Position numbers and translations under genes: made by a program. Of a stretch of DNA of 64,000 nt, positions 12,501 through 22,343 are shown piece after piece. The stretch covers positions 44,243,201 through 44,307,200 of the forward strand of contig OZ034969.1 of assembly GCA_964030785.1 (NCBI GenBank), in the 5' to 3' direction. Source of the DNA: Siderastrea siderea (taxonomy: Eukaryota; Cnidaria; Anthozoa; Scleractinia; Rhizangiidae). The stretch's first letter is position 1. Each line of letters opens with the position of its first letter. A model generated the notes under the pieces. That model had not been told where the DNA came from and did no database searches. It saw only the letters and a program-made list of their open reading frames with translations.

Positions 12501-12688
12501 CTGTATGCCGAGAGGAACTAATGAAAGTAATCAATGGCATTCATTCGGAACTGTTGAGTGCAAATATAGCACCCGTGCAACCTCTTACTGACTGTGTCAA
12601 AATAATCTTTCTGCAGATGGCTTGTGTGGAATGAGATTCAACATCTCCCTCCTGGAATCTTTTCAAATCTGTCGGAAGTGTGGTGGCT
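331..12688 (+). CDS. Ig plus leucine-rich-repeat receptor-like gene, partial and partly decayed
   Basis: Intact exons: 331-564 (Ig domain), 1834-1960 (Cys-rich cap before the LRRs), 2176-2247, 3415-3486 and 12617-12688 (one LRR each). Splice phases agree: the Ig exon is phase 1 on both sides, the cap exon goes from phase 1 to phase 2, and each LRR exon is 72 nt, phase 2 on both sides, encoding one 24-residue repeat such as DLSNNAVIQLPEQLFADL. The Ig exon ends with the F-strand motif EGNYTCVARNEAGTDS. Such proteins are usually secreted or cell-surface recognition molecules; repeat-per-exon layout is known from LRR receptors of the LGR/relaxin-receptor type. No start codon, transmembrane segment or C-terminal cap was found, so both ends are missing. 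Related LRR sequences at about 4994, 6736 and 6998 are damaged. The gene may be a decaying paralogue. Family assignment is good, function unknown. Confidence 0.65.
1834..1960 (+). CDS. Cysteine-rich N-terminal LRR cap exon
   Basis: 127-nt exon (acceptor ttgcag, donor TT|GTAAGT) encoding a segment with five cysteines, beginning DCGLSCQSYC and containing TYDCSKADLA. Its first codon is completed by the last base of the Ig exon, and its last codon by the first base of the next LRR exon, which ties the Ig and LRR parts into one gene. Confidence 0.65.
2407..2630. mobile_element. Miniature inverted-repeat element, family A, copy 1
   Basis: Ends are inverted copies of each other: ggttgcatcaagaaactcaa on the left, and the complement of ttaagttgctttatgcaact on the right, each followed inward by a matching aagtgggaatttct block. 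The same element occurs in the opposite orientation at 12048-12263. No coding capacity. The open frames over it arise from the repeat. Confidence 0.7.
3901..4290 (-). mobile_element. Possible 3' tail of a non-LTR retrotransposon
   Basis: Starts with a short (agat)n run and 'gctttattaacaagtaaaat', followed by an AT-rich stretch and a GC-richer block (4150-4260). Similar tails (short tetranucleotide run plus 'tttattaa') occur at 6262-6300 and 63780-63850. No reverse transcriptase was found. Called from texture only. Confidence 0.3.
4994..5054 (+). pseudogene. Decayed LRR exon
   Basis: Reads NLGSNEIQYVASRISNLLNL, clearly an LRR like its neighbours but about four residues short. The dinucleotide where the acceptor AG should be is CG (tttttcgccg), and the following GT is not in the phase-2 position used by the intact repeats. 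Probably not spliced any more. Confidence 0.5.
5700..5865. repeat. Dispersed repeat with a GGAC run
   Basis: A GC-richer patch in AT-rich intron sequence, with a (ggac)n run at about 5762-5782 and a C-rich lead. It resembles a dispersed, non-coding animal repeat. The short frames over it on both strands are not considered genes. Confidence 0.35.
6736..6811 (+). pseudogene. Decayed LRR exon
   Basis: Reads GNLGVMKIKIPFPEMLSNLP, with the spacing of an LRR, in the frame expected if an acceptor stood at about 6736. The acceptor position reads GG rather than AG and no donor follows at the usual place. Related in sequence to the neighbouring copies at 4994 and 6998, suggesting local exon duplication followed by decay. 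Confidence 0.4.
6998..7118 (+). pseudogene. LRR exon with intact acceptor but no donor, running to a stop
   Basis: Good acceptor (tctcttgcag) followed by NLGSNEIMQLSKGVFTKL, a normal LRR start. Where the donor is expected the sequence continues open for about 20 codons to a TAG at 7116-7118. It could be a truncating terminal exon or a repeat that has lost its donor. Confidence 0.45.
7329..9228 (-). CDS. DMRT transcription factor (DM domain, DMA/CUE-like domain), reading frame interrupted
   Basis: Exon 1 runs from ATG at 9228 to 8874 (donor AAAG|GTAAAC) and opens with a DM zinc-finger domain (RTCGKCRLHGQVELLKGHKR, then the Cys/His series to CSCPKC), which binds the DNA minor groove in sex- and tissue-patterning factors. 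Exon 2 starts at 8145 (acceptor acaatttcag), and the joined frame reads AKQQEQLEKHRHL before a TGA at 8047-8045. The downstream open frame (8048-7329, stop TAA), shifted by one, carries a DMA/CUE-like helical domain (LKKVLPFANEVKLASLLARA, then GDMDAVVQEIL) and ends in a Cys4 motif (ECPYCFK to GSFCNFCGG). A 44-nt excision (8065-8022) would restore the frame. A frameshift or assembly error is the alternative. DM identity is strong; integrity is uncertain. Confidence 0.75.
8314..8735. mobile_element. Miniature element(s) in the DMRT intron
   Basis: The intron between the DMRT exons contains a perfect 16-bp inverted repeat (taacctgcgatcaggc at 8378-8393, complement at 8481-8496). This sits inside a wider region with recurring 'ccgtaaaaccg' words and weakly inverted ends (actgggggt and accccaatgt). 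No gene in it. Confidence 0.45.
9331..9346. promoter_or_regulatory. 16-bp perfect palindrome between DMRT and transposase
   Basis: tgttgcacgtgcaaca, with a CACGTG E-box core, lies in the ~240-bp gap between the divergent DMRT and transposase starts. It could be a bHLH site or chance. Confidence 0.3.
9466..10445 (+). pseudogene. IS630/Tc1-mariner-type DDE transposase in two frames
   Basis: Upstream frame 9466-9621 (ATG start) has a paired-type helix-turn-helix (GSSYPTQKRLQIIVTFLETL, then SIANTSRICRVSYKG). The downstream frame to 10445 has a second DNA-binding segment (RPRQMTWWKAAYLEALVRMY, TLYLRELQQIL) and a DDE catalytic domain: FFDETHF, VADNASVHN, and PGYSYDLNPIEMVFGQAK with the acidic residue. 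The two frames overlap by 31 nt and are offset by one, so the intact protein cannot be read as is, and the downstream frame has no early ATG. No convincing terminal repeats were found. The element lies about 240 bp from the DMRT start, divergently oriented. Confidence 0.75.
10446..11535. other. No gene recognised
   Basis: AT-rich flank of the transposase with an AATAAA at about 10530. There is a short hairpin at 11011-11036 (aatttattagg, loop tttg, complement). The open frames to 11534 have no recognisable domain or splice signals. Confidence 0.4.
11536..11905. mobile_element. Composite element with interleaved inverted repeats and a tRNA-like core
   Basis: Two inverted-repeat pairs are interleaved rather than nested. 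Pair 1 arms are at 11536-11578 and 11796-11838. Pair 2 arms are at 11710-11764 and 11850-11905 and are almost perfect over about 55 bp. The tRNA-like sequence lies between the left arms. The order is left1, tRNA-like, left2, right1, right2. No coding capacity. Confidence 0.7.
11589..11659 (-). tRNA. tRNA-like sequence (Thr-GGT-like), probably SINE-derived
   Basis: Read on the - strand it has a 7-bp acceptor stem (GGCTTGT/GCAAGCC), a box-A region (TAGCTCAATTGG), a box B (GGTTCGAATCC) and a 7-nt anticodon loop CCGGTAT giving GGT. Position 33 is C instead of the invariant U, and both the anticodon and T stems hold mismatches. It sits inside an inverted-repeat element, so a retroposed or SINE-type pseudo-tRNA is more likely than a working gene. 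Confidence 0.5.
12048..12263. mobile_element. Miniature inverted-repeat element, family A, copy 2
   Basis: Same family as 2407-2630 in reverse orientation. Inverted ends are ctgggcctagttgcataaag and the complement of aggtgcaaccaggccctg, with matching inner blocks. It lies about 350 bp upstream of the last LRR exon. Confidence 0.7.
12617..12688 (+). CDS. LRR exon (72 nt)
   Basis: Acceptor tttctgcag and donor CT|GTACGT bracket exactly 72 nt reading WLVWNEIQHLPPGIFSNLSE, phase 2 on both sides, like the upstream intact LRR exons. If it belongs to the same transcript, the whole DMRT gene lies antisense within one intron. Confidence 0.6.
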
Positions 12689-14109
12689 GTACGTAACTTA
12701 TCACTGTTTTCTCTAATTGTACAACTATATTTTACACGTTAGAGATCAAATTTAGGCTTTGGCACATTATGTTAGCATTTTTTCGAGCATTTTAGTGTGG
12801 CAAAAGCATTAAGTGACATTTTCCAGGAAAATTAAATTTTTTCAGAGAAAAAAATTAGAGAAAATGAAGACTTAAACTCGAAATTCAAAAGAAAATTCAA
12901 ATGCCAACCTAATACAGCCGAGTGGAGACTGAGGAGAAGTCAGCGGTTTTAGGTTTCAAGAGTCAAAGGCGGCCATGTTTGTTTCCGCTTTCCTGTGACC
13001 CTATGTTACCTTTCGTTTGGCCCTGTTAAAACGGTAGATTTAATTTAAAAAAGCCTCTGTAATAAGCATTATGCAGATTATACAGCATTATCCTAGCATT
13101 TTAGTGACTTTTTTGGGGAGACCGAACATTTTAGTGGGAAAAATGGAGAATTAAGGTGGAGCATTTTAGTGGGGAGACAAAAGCATAATGTGCAAAGCAA
13201 TAATATATAGATTTAGCCAAGCCTAAAAGCGGAGCCGCCAAGAAATAAACTGGTGTTCGTTTCTCAAAAATAGTCCTGAAACTTTTCTGTCCGAAATATA
13301 TTTCGGGGTTTTTTTCAGCTCGTTCGCTTTCAAAAAGTGTTTCTCAAAAAGCCCGAAAGTGTTCCGAATTAAGGCTTGTGTAAAAAGCATTTGTGTTGCA
13401 CACAAATTAGATAAGTTACTACAAAATAGAGCCAAATCACCAAATCAAGGATATCTGGACAGAATGGCTCATCTCGTGGTTTTGCCATGGCAACACTCCA
13501 GTCTCTTTCTTCTTTAGACAAAACATTACCATTTGGGAAGAAATTGTCCCACTAGAAACACATACAGTGTCCATATTATCTCTCCATTAACGTACCACTA
13601 AGGAGTGTATGCGAAGCCTAAACTAAACGGAAGAATGTCATTCTCGCAGGAAAAGGACCTGAAAAAAAAATAAACATTACAGTATGCGTTACCGTCTCAA
13701 GGAACATTTCTGTTACCAAATTTCAGCAACAATTTAAGTTTCAGTTAATATTTCCAGAGATATTGTTTGATTACGTGATTTGTCTCCATACTGTCACCAC
13801 TTACAACTTCATCTCTTGTGTCCTTTCAAGTTGAATATCTCTTGCACAAGAAAGATATTACAAAAAAAAAAAAAAGAGGACACCATCCTTCTTCATTTTT
13901 AGAGGACCTGCAAGTATGATTAACATGTTTTTCAATTTCTACCCACATTAGAATTAGGAAGCAAATGCACACCATGAAAAAACCCAACAACAACAACAAC
14001 AAGAACAACAGCACCTGAAATTCTCTCATGATCAATTACGATATACGTATTAATATATAAACTACAGTGTTTTACAGGAATTTCTGCCACTGAGAAACAT
14101 CGTATCCAA
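12689..14109. other. No gene recognised
   Basis: AT-rich sequence with an A-run at 13861-13874 and an (aac)n patch at about 13985-14002. 'gcattttagtg' words recur between 12790 and 13170. No exon with splice signals could be supported. Confidence 0.4.
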
Positions 14110-14143
14110 ACACACGTAAAAATACGATAATTTTACGTGTGTT
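14109..14143. repeat. Hairpin upstream of the Crypton recombinase
   Basis: aacacacgtaaaaa and its complement form a long palindrome around a short tacgata loop. It lies about 190 bp upstream of the recombinase reading frame and could be an element end or regulatory structure. Confidence 0.4.
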
Positions 14144-14330
14144 AATATCAGCCAATCAGTGATCTACTTGTGTTACTATGACAACACCCGCCTTTGCTGT
14201 CGGCAGTCGTCGCTTTGCACCATTGCTATCCATTGCACGTTTGCTCGGGTTCATGAAAATTTTGAGGAAAAAAACAACAAGAACAACCACACAAGAAAGC
14301 CAAAAGAGCTAAACAACGGCTGAGAGGTTC

Positions 14331-15651
14331 GTGTCTTTCAACGACAGGGATGTAGACGAGTTTATAGAATCGGAAGAAAACGCAAACACCAAGAAAAAGA
14401 CAGAAATTGACTTGGGACTTGTAAAGTCATTCATCGCGAAGGAGAATGAAAGTCGGCCGCTTGAAGAATTATCTCCTCAAGAACTGGATTTATACCTAAG
14501 CAGATTTATTTTAGCTGTGCGAAAAAAGAACGGCGAGGAGTACGAGCCAACAACTCTACGAGGATTTATCAGTTGCTTCCGTTGAGCGTTACCTCAAGAA
14601 ATGTCAATACAGCGAGTCCGTTATTACGGGACAAAACTTCACAAGAACAAGAGAGGTGCTAAAGTCAAAACAAAAACAACTTAAACGCCTAGGAAAAGGA
14701 AACAAGCCTCAAGCAGCTTCCAGTCTTACTCCAGAAGAGATAGACATTCTCTACGAGAAGAAAGAAATGGGTATTAGCTCTCCAAAAGCACTAATCAACA
14801 CCCTGTGGTTTAACAACTGCCTGCACTTCGGTTTACGCGGTGGCAAAGAACAGCGTGACTTGCAATGGGGCGACATTGTATTGAAGGTCGACTCTGCTGG
14901 AAAGCAATACCTTGAATATTCCACAGAAAGGCAGACCAAGACCAGACCTGGCGATAATCCTTCAAATACACGAACAGTGAAGCCACGTATGTACGAGAAT
15001 CAAACAGTTCCATCTGAGCGAAACCCTGTTTTTCTGTACGAAGACACCCTGGTGGACGATGCTCCGTTTTATCTCTCAATTAACCATGTCAGCAATGAAA
15101 AACTAGCCTTGCCAGAAACAAAATGGTTCAAACCACAGCCCATGCGAGACTGTGCATTAGCAGCGGGTACTGGGGTCAACAAACGTATTACTAACCATAG
15201 TGCTCGCAAAACACTCGTACAAACACTTCAGGATCACAACGTCCGACCAACGCAAATCGTTCAAGTCACGGGACATAAGAATCTCCAATCTGTAAACAAT
15301 TACAGTACATTAGGGGACAGGCAACAAGAAACTATTTCTTCAATTTTGTCGTCAACGCGTACACCAAATGCAGCTCAGCCCTTTGTCCCGCATCAAATTA
15401 GTGAGTCTTCTACTACGGCACTTGCAACACCAGAAACCAGAAGCCAGAAGCCTTCTGCACCCGAATGTCTTATCCCATCTGCATTGTTTCATGGTAATCA
15501 TATTACTGGAGGAACATTCAATGTTCATGTTTCCACTACATCATCTTTGGCGTCCAGCACAATGATAACCGAAAGTCCCAAAAGAGAGAAATTTCGCAGG
15601 CTTCGTGTTTTGGACAGTGACAGTAGTCAAAGTGGTAACAGCCAAGAGTAG
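14331..15651 (+). pseudogene. Crypton-type tyrosine recombinase (DUF3504-like), one frameshift
   Basis: Two frames make one protein of about 440 residues. The first (to 14585) reads ERFVSFNDRDVDEFIESEEN onward to TLRGFIS, then meets a TGA. From about 14578 the adjacent frame continues SVERYLKKCQYSES to the TAG at 15649. The catalytic core of a tyrosine recombinase is present: Arg in FGLRGGKEQRDLQWGDI, then NHSARKTLVQTL (H-x-x-R), VTGHKNLQSVNNY (His and the nucleophile Tyr). These recombinases move Crypton DNA elements through a circular intermediate and have no terminal inverted repeats. There is no clear ATG upstream, so the N-terminal start is unknown. AATAAA signals follow at about 15800. 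A single-base insertion near 14578-14585 (or an assembly error) explains the break. Confidence 0.75.
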
Positions 15652-15877
15652 AACCTTATATTTCTTTAAGCAATTAAGTTGCATGTTAACGTTTCACATT
15701 GTTGTTTAGTTTTATTGGCTTTGTAAAACAGCTTCTTTATTGTTATTTTTAGCTGCATTCGACTGATCTTAGTCGCGAAGAGTTTTTTTTTTTCATCTTG
15801 CAATAAAATTGTTAAACGTAAACACCTGGTATTTGGTTATATAATAAAGAGCTTGGAGATATGGAATTTATCTTCTT

Positions 15878-15938
15878 GTGTTCAAATCGATATCTCACGA
15901 GTGAGCGTAGCGAACGAGTGAGATATCGATTTGAACAC
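15878..15938. repeat. Perfect 21-bp inverted repeat hairpin
   Basis: gtgttcaaatcgatatctca with its complement at 15918-15938, around the loop 'gagtgagcgtagcgaacga'. Snapback element of the kind scattered through animal genomes. Directly downstream, parts of the sequence recur ('tattctgatttgaacacg'). Confidence 0.6.
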
Positions 15939-16039
15939 TCGACCATGTATTATTCTGATTTGAACACGTATTCTGATTTGAACACGCGACCATGTATTAT
16001 TCTCTATTTAAACTGCAACGACCGATGGAGAAAATCAAT

Positions 16040-18290
16040 TCAATAAACACTGAAGCGCAAAAGGTGTTTGATTCGCGAGAGCGCTGACATATTTAAAAAC
16101 AGATTGCTGATATACATTAAGCTTTTAAACTTACGACTTACAGAAGTCCAGCGAAAAAAAAAACTGAAAAAAGATAGATCAAAGGTTCACCTTGATTCGC
16201 TTTATCGTTAAGAGCGTCTTTCTGTAATCATCGAGCCAAATTTGAAGTTGTTTTTGAAGTTGAAAAATCGATTTCTTTAGATTTTTGCTCATAAATAGGT
16301 ATTGGTAAAGCTAGAAACCTGTTGTGATTCGATTCCTCCAGAAGCATTTTAACTTGGAGAAAATGAGGAAATCGATTCTTCCATTCGGGAGGACATAATT
16401 GCAGGAATTTTAACAACCTTGAAAATCAGTACAATGAAGTTGCATCGCTCTGGTAAACTAAGCGCACAGAAAGCGATATACTTTCTAACGACAGAACAAG
16501 TCTTTCTCACTAAAAAGACATTTATTAAAAAACAGTAGCGAAACTTACCAAACACGAACAATAAGAAAATAAAAGGGAAGTTTTGATGACTAGAAAGACA
16601 TTGAGTTGGAAGCCAAATCGGACATCTCGCAACTTCGTTACAGGTGTCTTCTCATTTTTGCTTTGCTTTTCAGTTTCATTTTGCGCTAACTCCAAACTGA
16701 AACGGAAGATTTTGTGTGTTTTCTGCTGATCAGTTTTTGGCTCATTCAACCGAATGGCCAACAGTACAAGCAGATTTGACATGTCTTGACAGTTCATCGT
16801 ATATAGCAGCATTTTCAAAACAGAAAGGCTTCAAGTTTAAATTAAAATATTAAAAACTCTTTCGAATGAGGTTAATTGTCCGATGGAGTTTCTTTAATTG
16901 GAAACTGCACTATCTACATGTGTAGTAAAAAGACGGGTTGTATTTTTAGTAGTAACAAAAAAACAACAACAAAAAAAAAACAAAAAAGGTTCATAAGACT
17001 AGGTGTTTTTGGACGCGAATAAGACGGGAAGTATTTATACTATCACTTCACGTTTTATGTGAGCTAGTTTTTGCCCTCGTTTAAACGGTTCTATTGTTTC
17101 TCTTTTCACACCAACGGTTTTGATAAATTTAATTTAGTTGTAACAGGATGGCTCCAAATTTAAATTATGATATGATAAATATGTGAATGAAACTAATCAT
17201 AGAACTTCGCATTCATCGCAGTTAGGGTCGCTCCATAGAGTTTTATGACCGCGCGCTAGATGCAAGCTTTGGTAATCTGCGCGAGCTGACTGACGAGAGT
17301 TCATGTCAAAGAGTTAAAAATTAAGAGCACGACCCAAATTTTACCCTCTAGCAGCTGTCTTCAAGCTGTTCAAAGAACACATGGCCTCTTGACTGTGTTT
17401 TTTAAAACATAGTCGAAAGCCCAAATATTGTTCTAGAAGCATTCGAAGTTGACACGTTCCGCGTCCAAGTAAAAGCAAAAAACACGAAATTGCAAAAAGC
17501 GAAAAACCTGAATTTGCAACCCTTGCTTTTTTCGGCCTTAAAAGTTTCTTCTGGTCAGATTGTAAAAACTGTGAAAATTTGGGAAGATTTCACCGAAAAT
17601 TGAAGAAAATCAAAATCAGTCACATACACTTTGAAAAAACCTCGAGTTTGGGCCCTTTTATTTCAACTCTATTATGTATGTTACATTTTGATAGTTGTGA
17701 GTGAGTAAAAAGGAGAACGAGAAAATTAGCTTTTATAAGACAACACTGGCGCGCCTATTTCTCGACGTCTTGTTTAGAAGACCTTATCTGTATATATTAG
17801 GATATCAGGATATCCTTAACAGGATATAGTTTAGAAATGCTAGTTAATTTTCTTCTTGGTGAGACAATTCCAAGCGTGTTATCTATCCTGGAGTTCTGTA
17901 TGTAGATAAGTTATGATTCTCTGCACACGTGTGGATGATCTAGAGTCGGATATTATGGTAGAAAAGATACTCCTCGACGCGCAGTGTTACCGAGGCCACA
18001 GCAAATATAACCCATTAGACTCATAGGATTTAAGTGGCTGTCTCTCTAAGATCCTCACAACCCAAATTGGTCACAAAAACGATTTCCTTCAAATCTTGTA
18101 CGTGAATTGCACTTTGTCTGGATACTTTAAAAACACTTATCGTTTGGGCTCTTAGTGCTTTCTTCTACAGTTTACAAGGGGGATCCCCTGGTGGACTGAC
18201 GTCTCGTATGCTTCATTTGCAAGACAGTAATTTTACATCCTTGAAACGAAGACGTCACTTTTAATAGCCCTACATGTAAAGGAAAAGACC
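16040..18290. other. No gene recognised
   Basis: AT-rich, with A-runs near 16965-16985. Short - strand frames between 16228 and 16818 are low in complexity and lack domains. A weak LRR-like reading (LHLQDSNFTSL) occurs at about 18210 but without convincing exon borders. Confidence 0.35.
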
Positions 18291-18299
18291 TAAAGAGTA

Positions 18300-19165
18300 C
18301 TTAAGGGTAGAACGAGTATCGGTCACTTGACTTATCAGTGGTCAACTTGTCGGCCGACTATCGGCCGAGACACTGACCTTGTTATCGGTCGACACAGCAT
18401 TGGTAGAGTATCAGTGGAAAATCGGTCAAGTATCGATAAAATATCGGCGAAACTCGGTAAGATAACGGCGGAGTAACGGTAAAATATTGATGACGTAGCA
18501 GTGCATTACCAGGTAAGTGGCTGTAATGTCTCAGCAAGTGTCATGTAACTTTCAGTGAGCTAAGTATTCGTGAACGAAGGGCAGTTTGTCTTAGTCCGCG
18601 AAATCTACACAGGTAGAAACTGCATAATGTGTTAGCTAGATCCAAACACTCTTTTATTCGTTGCCGCCACCCTGTAACTACGGTGATACCAAGGGGCATC
18701 CTACGGTACGCCCCCCCCCCCCCTAAAAATTGGATTTATTTGTCTCCTAAAACCGATAGAAATGTATGCAGAACAACCAAGCGTAATGAAAATCATCAAA
18801 ACCACCAATACAAAGACCCTCCCTTTTAGACATACAAAAAGTTTTTAAAATGCTTGGGCAACTGACACTCCACATGTCTGTCAAGACTCGACCAACACTC
18901 GACCGACAATCGATCGAGCACAACGCCTGACGGTCAAGCACTAACACTTGGCTTACACTTGGCAAGTGACTGTCGTCAAAGTATCGGCCAAGTATCAGCA
19001 ACGTAACGACAGTCATGACGACGACATATTGGCCAATTTCTGACCTATACTCTTGACCGACATGTCCACCTTTACTCAAACAAGTATCGTTTGTGTCGAA
19101 GAGTGTCAGTCTCGTATCAGTCGACGCTCGGTCGATATTCGGTCGTCATGTCAACGAGGTCACCT
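18300..19165. repeat. Degenerate 'atcggtcga' repeat field
   Basis: Words such as atcggtcga, tcggccga and actcgaccga recur dozens of times on both strands at 18310-18480 and 18880-19150. The stretch between them is ordinary and includes a C-run at 18711-18723. It looks like an eroded satellite with inverted halves. Confidence 0.5.
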
Positions 19166-19209
19166 ATTGTACACATGATCCAATTATTTTTTCATTCGCT
19201 TGAACTTTT

Positions 19210-19494
19210 AAGGTGGTGTTACACCGGACGATTCGTAATGACGATTTTTAGCCCAACAATGTTGCGCTAAAAGTTGATGGAGTGTAATATGGGTGCGCGT
19301 AATTTTTGCGTTGCGAGTTTTTAAGCCAGCTTTAAAATCTTGCTTAAGTTGTTACGTGTAACATACCTGTCGTCAATTTTTTGCGCAACGCCTTCCCAGA
19401 ACGCTATTCGCTAAAAATCATTCAGTGTAACATGCATTAAAAAATGACGGTGAGTTGCGTCGTTGTTTTGAATTGTCCCCCGTAACATCACCTT
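19210..19494. mobile_element. Miniature inverted-repeat element
   Basis: Inverted ends aaggtggtgttac (19210-19222) and gtaacatcacctt (19482-19494), 12 of 13 matching. Further internal complementary words (gatttttag and ctaaaaatc). Non-coding. Confidence 0.6.
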
Positions 19495-20936
19495 TACTTT
19501 TAAGTTACATGAAATTTAAAAACTGGCAAATCGATCACCACCAACTTTTCACCGGAGACCCCGGCACAGTCACCATAATACATGGCTAGGCTTTACCAAA
19601 TAGTTTATGCGCAAGAGCAAATCGAAACCACCCATTTATCGAAAGAAAACAAGGAACATATTGGGTGTGGAGTCTAACGTCACAAATGTACATAACGCCA
19701 TCTTTTGCTTTACTACTCAACAAATAGTTTAAATGAACCACGTTAAGCGGGAACACTAGTGAAACTGCGAACTGTTTTAAACCATTTTTATTCAACAGCT
19801 TTTAAAAATTCGTATGAATGGGAATGAAAATTAAGAGAAGCTAAACGACTATGCCTAAAAAGGCATGAAAGAAGAGGGTGGTAGTGTTTTGTATTTCTAT
19901 CGCTTATGTGGCTGACGAAAAACGTTTTAGATATCGCTGATTTTAAATGTCGCTATGATTGTGAAAGACTTTCTTAGTATTTTTGCCATCACAGAGCAGT
20001 GCTACGACCCGCTGTTTTGAGATTCTGTCCAGTAGTACTTAGTCTACTAGGTTTCACTCTGAGGCATCTCGCGCTTTAGCCTGAGCCTGAATTTCGATTT
20101 AGTAAGCAGGTATATTTAGCTCAATCCACGTCAGCATTTACGACTGATTGATTGCTACACTAAGTGCTACACTGATTGCTACATTGCTACAGTGCTACAT
20201 TGATTGCTACACTAAGTGTACATGAAATATGTTTAACCCTGCTTTTGTTTTTAACCAAAGAACAAAATATTTTTAAAAATATCAGGGCATCTAATTACAG
20301 GCGTTCGCGAGGGCGAGTATTTGGGCGAATATATGGGCAAGGGTGGGTATTTGTTTGGTCTGTTGACTTCTTTAATGACAAATACAGGCGAATGATACAG
20401 AACGGAACTGTCCGGAAAGATTAATACGAATCTTCATAAGGAACTGTATGATTACATGATTTATGGTCTTAAAAATGCCTTGCAAAAACAATTAACGTTT
20501 TATAGTTGCTTTTAGAGTTCGTTTTCAGTGTTTTTTTTAGTGCCATTTATTACTGATAGGATTCCGCTGGACTACCTAACGATATAGTTCCTGCGGATTA
20601 TGGGGACTATGAAAGAACCTTGGGTTCTAATGCAGAGGCGACTGGTCATGAAATCCTGATAGTTCAAAAGGGTTGGTCTGGTTATTGATCCATCTGTTAT
20701 TGGCTATTGATCCATCTGTTTTCTAATGCACTGTGATAGTGGATAGAATGTCCTTAAATTAGTTGTCGTCGTTGTTTTTGGAGTGTGCGTGCGCACATCC
20801 CACCTAGCGACTCAAGCTGCCGACACCATTGAATTTTGTTCACGAAATTAAGAATACAGTCTAGATAACAACTGCCTCAATTGTTTGTTTTTTCTTTTTC
20901 ATATATCCTTTAAGATCAGAAAGGTTCTTAGGCTTG

Positions 20937-21204
20937 GTTCTCACTGCCGACATAACGATCATAAACATAATCATAATCATAAACATAACATTCTTATGAT
21001 CTAGTGGGAACAGGTACGTTAAGGGCGACATACGTAATCATAACCACGGAAATAATCATAATCATATGAAAATGGTCGATCATTTTCTTGCTCTAATGGT
21101 CATGTCGATCATAAGAGCCCTTGTGATTATGTTTTTTGGCGTTCCCACTAAGGACATGATTATGATTATGATCGTTCTGTCGCTACTGGGTACCAAGCCT
21201 TAAG
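20937..21204. mobile_element. Miniature inverted-repeat element with ~40-bp imperfect ends
   Basis: Left end cttaggcttggttctcac and the complement of the right end (gggtaccaagccttaag) match with few changes, and both continue into 'aacgatcataa'. The interior is rich in 'ataatcat' repeats. Non-coding. Confidence 0.65.
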
Positions 21205-21594
21205 AAAGCACTGGATCACTGTTCTATTGTAACCATTTTGTGGTTGTAATTTTTTATTTTGTTGTGAGTTAACATACACTTGAGTGATAAAAATCACTCA
21301 AACTCTCACCAAATCAAACGATGGATAAAATGAATTAAAAAGATCAAGTTGCGTCCGAAAAAAAGGTAATAGCTACGTAAGATTCCATAACAGTTCGCCA
21401 TTAGGTGTTAAACTCCGCATTCTAAAAAACTGAACAGAAACTGGTCGCTTTGTAGTCGCAATGCTCTCCATGGTATGGAGACAACAGAAAAATACGGCAT
21501 TTTAACAATATCTATACAGTTATTTTTTCTTGACGAAGTATTTATTTATTGTTTTGTGATTTACTTTGAGTAAGAGTTAACGTTCTTTGTCATT

Positions 21595-21859
21595 TTCTCA
21601 AGAGAATTTTCAATTGAAAAAAAATATAGGGAATAAGGAAGTTTCAAGTGCCATGTATTGGTCAGGCGAGGAAGATAATTCCAGTGTTTTGTCACTGTGT
21701 CTGAGAGACAGGTTTCTTCAGCTTTCACACAAGAATAGTTTTTGCGGGGACAGCCCTATTAGGTCTTTGATTGATTTTTGTCACTTCGTCCCAAGGAACT
21801 GGCCCCACGAAGAGTACATACGACAGGAAATTAAAAATTTGGGGAAGTTTTTGGAGAAG
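21595..21859 (+). CDS. Possible orphan exon
   Basis: Open frame with a plausible internal acceptor (ggtttcttcag, ending at about 21722) and a good donor (GAGAAG|GTAGGT at about 21859). The peptide includes SPIRSLIDFCHFVPRNWPHE and no domain is recognised. It could belong to an unlisted gene or the end of the LRR gene. Confidence 0.25.
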
Positions 21860-22061
21860 GTAGGTAGTAATCCCGTATGTGGCAACCTGGTGACAATTGG
21901 ACTTTTAATACGAATCTAAAGGCTATTAAAAAAATGATATTTCGCAAAAACAAGTTTAATGAATACTTGTCCTAGTTTATTTAAGGGAAACTACATAGTT
22001 TATGACACGTGATTGAAAAATTAATGTAAAATAATAGTCCCTGAGATGCATTTTATAAATC

Positions 22062-22177
22062 ACAAGTAAATTGTTGAAAAGCTTTAAAGTGCCACACAAA
22101 GTCAAATACGTTAATTTTTTAAAATTAATATTTAATCTAAAATGTTTGAACAACAAACTTTTCAACAATTTACTTGT
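22062..22177. repeat. 20-bp perfect inverted repeat
   Basis: acaagtaaattgttgaaaag at 22062-22081 and its exact complement at 22158-22177, with a 76-nt spacer. Snapback element. Confidence 0.55.
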
Positions 22178-22343
22178 CTCAATGCAACAACTGTACCTAC
22201 ATTTCAATGACAATAACAAAAAAAGAGACTTACAAAATCTCTATCGCCTTAGCTAGATACCTACACGAAAAACAAGAAAAAACCGTACCAACGCCCACCT
22301 TTGCATTTATTCAGTAACCATTTTCCTCTTTTCACCGGCATAA

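Noticed and set aside
16228..16818. Three - strand open frames
   Set aside because: Low complexity, AT-driven composition, no recognisable domain and no consistent splice sites.
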